Shown here: positions 18,152 through 20,000 of the stretch, in pieces
How the letters are laid out: each line of letters starts with the position of its first letter
How positions within the stretch are numbered: the first letter of the stretch is position 1
NCBI RefSeq assembly: GCF_030272615.1
Contig: NW_026728923.1
Span: 215,001 to 235,000, forward strand
Direction of reading: 5' to 3'
Origin: Cryptomeria japonica
Taxonomy: Eukaryota > Streptophyta > Pinopsida > Cupressales > Cupressaceae
DNA length: 20,000 bases
Translations under genes and position numbers: made by a program
The notes under the pieces: generated by a model
Told to the model about the DNA's origin: nothing
The model's input: only the letters and a program-made list of their open reading frames with translations
The model's database searches: none

Positions 18152-18273
18152 TTTGATGCGCTGCCTTCACTAATTTCCAGAAAAGGCAAAAAAAAAAAAA
18201 AAACGAGATTTTAAAATTTCCGTTTTGAAAGATAGTGAAAAAAACGGAACGCGGGTGCCATCTTGAGCCCGCC
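18152..18273. repeat. AT-rich block 7, expanded A run
   Basis: It resembles blocks 4 and 5 but has a run of about 16 A residues after AAAAGGC, where other copies have 7-8. The terminal inverted pair is intact (TTCCGTTTT 18218-18226, AAAACGGAA 18241-18249). Confidence 0.87.
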
Positions 18274-19535
18274 CTGGTGTGCAGCCCAGGCAAGTTGTGC
18301 GCACCAAGGCACCCACCCTGGCCAAGGTGGGTCACGGGGTGGGTCCTAGGGTGGGTAACGGGGTGGGTACTAAGGTGCGTGCCAAGGTGGGTCATGGGGT
18401 GGGTGCCAAGGTGGGCACCAGGGTGGGTGTGCACCAACCCTAGCCAGGGTAGGTCACGGGGTGGTTGTCGGGGTGGGCGTCAAGGAGCCAAGGTGGGTGG
18501 CAAGTAGCCAAGTTGCGTGCCAAGGTGGGTGTCGGGGTGGGTGCCAAGGATCCAAGGTGGGTGCCAAGGAACCAAGGTGGGTGTCTGGGTGGGTGCCGAG
18601 GTGGGAGCCAGGGTGGGTCCCAAGGTGAGTGCAAAGGTGGGTGCCAGGGTCAAGGTGAGTGCCAATGTGGGTTCCAAGGTGCCAGGGTCAGGGTGAGTGC
18701 CAATGTGGGTTCAAAGGTGCTAAGTTGGGTGCGAGGTTGGGTGCGAGGGTGGGTGGGTGCCAAGGTGTGCTAGGTGGAAGCCCGGGTGGGTCGGCATCCC
18801 ATGGGTGTCGAGTTGGGTGCCTGATGGGTGCTTCTTGTCAAGTTTTAGTCGTCGGGACTCATTTCGAGCCTTAGAGGTCGTTTCTTGTCCGGTTGCCCTG
18901 TCTTCGACCTGGGAACCCAATTTTGGTCCTCGGGTCCCATTTTTTTTTGTCTCGCATCCCACTTTTGGCCTGTGGCCTTTTCGGGGTCGATTCTCGTTTT
19001 GGGCATCAGAGCATGTTTCTTCTCCTAAAACCCAATATTTGTTTATTAAGTCTCGGAACACATTTTTGTTCTCGTGGACCCATCATGGGTCTTGGAACGC
19101 ATTTGTGGTCCTTGGGTCCCATTTTGCATCCCGAAACTTGTGTTTTGGTGCTTGATCCCTATTTTGGGTGCCCACCTTGCACCAAGTGCGCACCCGGGGC
19201 AAACCGAGCGCCTTGGTGCACCGGGGCAAGATCGAGCGTGCACCCGAGGCGCCCCGAACATGCACCAAGGTGCACTCGGCCCACATGTGAGCGCAGGTCG
19301 TTGCGCCCGAGGTGGTGTGTGGGCACCGCGTTGCAGACGGGACACTGCACGCACACGACGCCCCGTCCAGGTGCACGCACGTAGGCCGGGCCGGGTGCAC
19401 ACCCGACGCCCTAGCAAGGTGCGCGCACCCGGGCAGGGCTCACACTTGGCGAACGGGGCGCACTTCGCGAGGGAGGGTGTGCACCTCGACGGGGGTGGGT
19501 GGCCGGGGTGGATTCGCACGTGGGTCGCGGTTTGC

Positions 19536-19563
19536 TAAGTACACACTGCGACAAGCTCATAAC
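19536..19563 (+). promoter_or_regulatory. 5S upstream promoter elements, copy 2
   Basis: The bases are the same as before the first 5S gene: TAAGTACA begins at -28 and C is at -1. Confidence 0.6.
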
Positions 19564-19682
19564 GGGTGCGATCATACCAGCGTTAGTGCACCGGATCCCA
19601 TCAGAACTCCGCAGTTAAGCGCGCTTGGGCCGGAGTAGTACTGGGATGGGTGACCTCCCGGGAAGTCCCGGTGTTGCACCCT
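19564..19682 (+). rRNA. 5S ribosomal RNA, copy 2
   Basis: This is a complete 5S rRNA gene identical to the first copy over the transcribed region as far as I can read, 6034 bp downstream and in the same orientation. All internal promoter elements and helix I pairing are intact. I infer that both copies are functional and kept alike by recent duplication or homogenisation. Confidence 0.97.
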
Positions 19683-19694
19683 TTTTTAGTTTTT
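19682..19694 (+). terminator. 5S Pol III T-run terminator, copy 2
   Basis: The sequence is TTTTTTAGTTTTT. Here the C that breaks the first run in copy 1 is a T, which gives an uninterrupted six-T run directly at the gene end and a tighter predicted stop. Confidence 0.82.
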
Positions 19695-20000
19695 CGCCGG
19701 GCGTCGCAATGCTATTTGAATAAACCTTTTGCCCGTTTGCGTTCTCGTCGGGGCCGGGCCGGGCCGGGGTGCGCTGCCCGCACTACCGCGCGCGCGGGGG
19801 CGACACCGAGCGCGCACCCGAGGCGCCCCGAGCACACAGGCCACGGTGCAACCCGGGCGTTGTGCGCGCACCCCGGTGCGCCCGAGGTGCTGCGCGCGCA
19901 CCCAGGTGAAATCGGTGTGCACCTCGGCCAGTGCGCGCTCGGTCGAGTCGCGCACGTTGGCCAAGGTGCACGGTGATGTTTCTTACTCTAAGGTTCCGCA

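Larger units (their letters stand above)
18309..20000 (+). repeat. Copy 2 of 6034-bp-offset duplication (runs off window)
   Basis: This matches 12275-13966 throughout with two substitutions seen. It contains the right part of the G-rich minisatellite (to 18809), the T-rich spacer (18819-19174), the GC-rich upstream region and a full 5S gene. The abrupt join at 18309 connects GGTGCGCACC-family sequence directly to the GGTGGGT tract, skipping about 1.2 kb of that tract that is present left of copy 1. Confidence 0.95.

Noticed and set aside
12275-19682. 5S sequences as part of Cassandra-type TRIM elements
   Set aside because: Cassandra elements are under about 1 kb with LTR ends. Here the full 5S gene with its own upstream elements and T run lies in a 6034-bp unit, and no LTR boundary is seen.
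6288-20000. 18S, 5.8S or 26S rRNA gene fragments
   Set aside because: I looked for the conserved 18S 5' end and other familiar 35S sequence on both strands and recognised none, so 35S linkage stays an inference.

Overview
No protein-coding gene is supported here. The window is structural, almost entirely repetitive plant nuclear DNA. Two intact 5S rRNA genes (13530-13648 and 19564-19682, + strand) identify it. Their sequence (GCGTTAGTGCACC near the 5' end, GGGCCGGAGTAGTACTGGG in the middle, helix I closed by GGGTGC/GCACCC) is of the kind I associate with gymnosperms and other non-angiosperm land plants rather than the usual angiosperm form. A gymnosperm is my best guess, but the window alone does not prove it.

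Layout, left to right. (1) 1-1128: low-copy sequence with nothing recognisable. (2) 1129-1802: degenerate fringe of a satellite-like array. (3) 1803-6287: 24 tandem units of 188 bp, almost identical from about 3535 to 6190 and more diverged to the left. (4) 6288-11029: a promoter-like array with 13 copies of a conserved core. On the + strand the core reads CCCCTATATAAG; on the - strand it reads CTTATATAGGGG, close to the plant RNA polymerase I start motif (TATATA followed by a G run). Copies are spaced 490, 441, 545, 311, 311, 311, 869, 157, 157, 157, 220 and 157 bp. A 38/52-bp minisatellite (9189-9815) has expanded inside one of them. (5) 11037-12775: a G-rich GGTGGGT minisatellite. (6) 12785-13660: a T-rich degenerate spacer, a GC-rich 5S upstream region and the first 5S gene. 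(7) 13661-18308: GC-rich repeats built on the palindrome GGTGCGCACC, including a 207-bp composite repeat and seven AT-rich blocks of about 110 bp. (8) 18309-20000: an almost identical second copy of 12275-13966, including the second 5S gene, offset by exactly 6034 bp.

Interpretation. The most economical reading is the intergenic spacer of a 35S (18S-5.8S-26S) rDNA unit lying on the - strand, with 5S genes embedded on the + strand (linked, or L-type, rDNA). The 13 cores would be spacer and gene promoters for Pol I firing leftward, the 188-bp array would lie in or before a very long external transcribed spacer, and the 5S genes would fire rightward, divergently from them. This is inference: no 18S, 5.8S or 26S sequence is visible in the window. 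Long open reading frames on both strands at 9.0-10.0 kb and 14.1-16.3 kb come from repeats that lack stop codons, not from genes.
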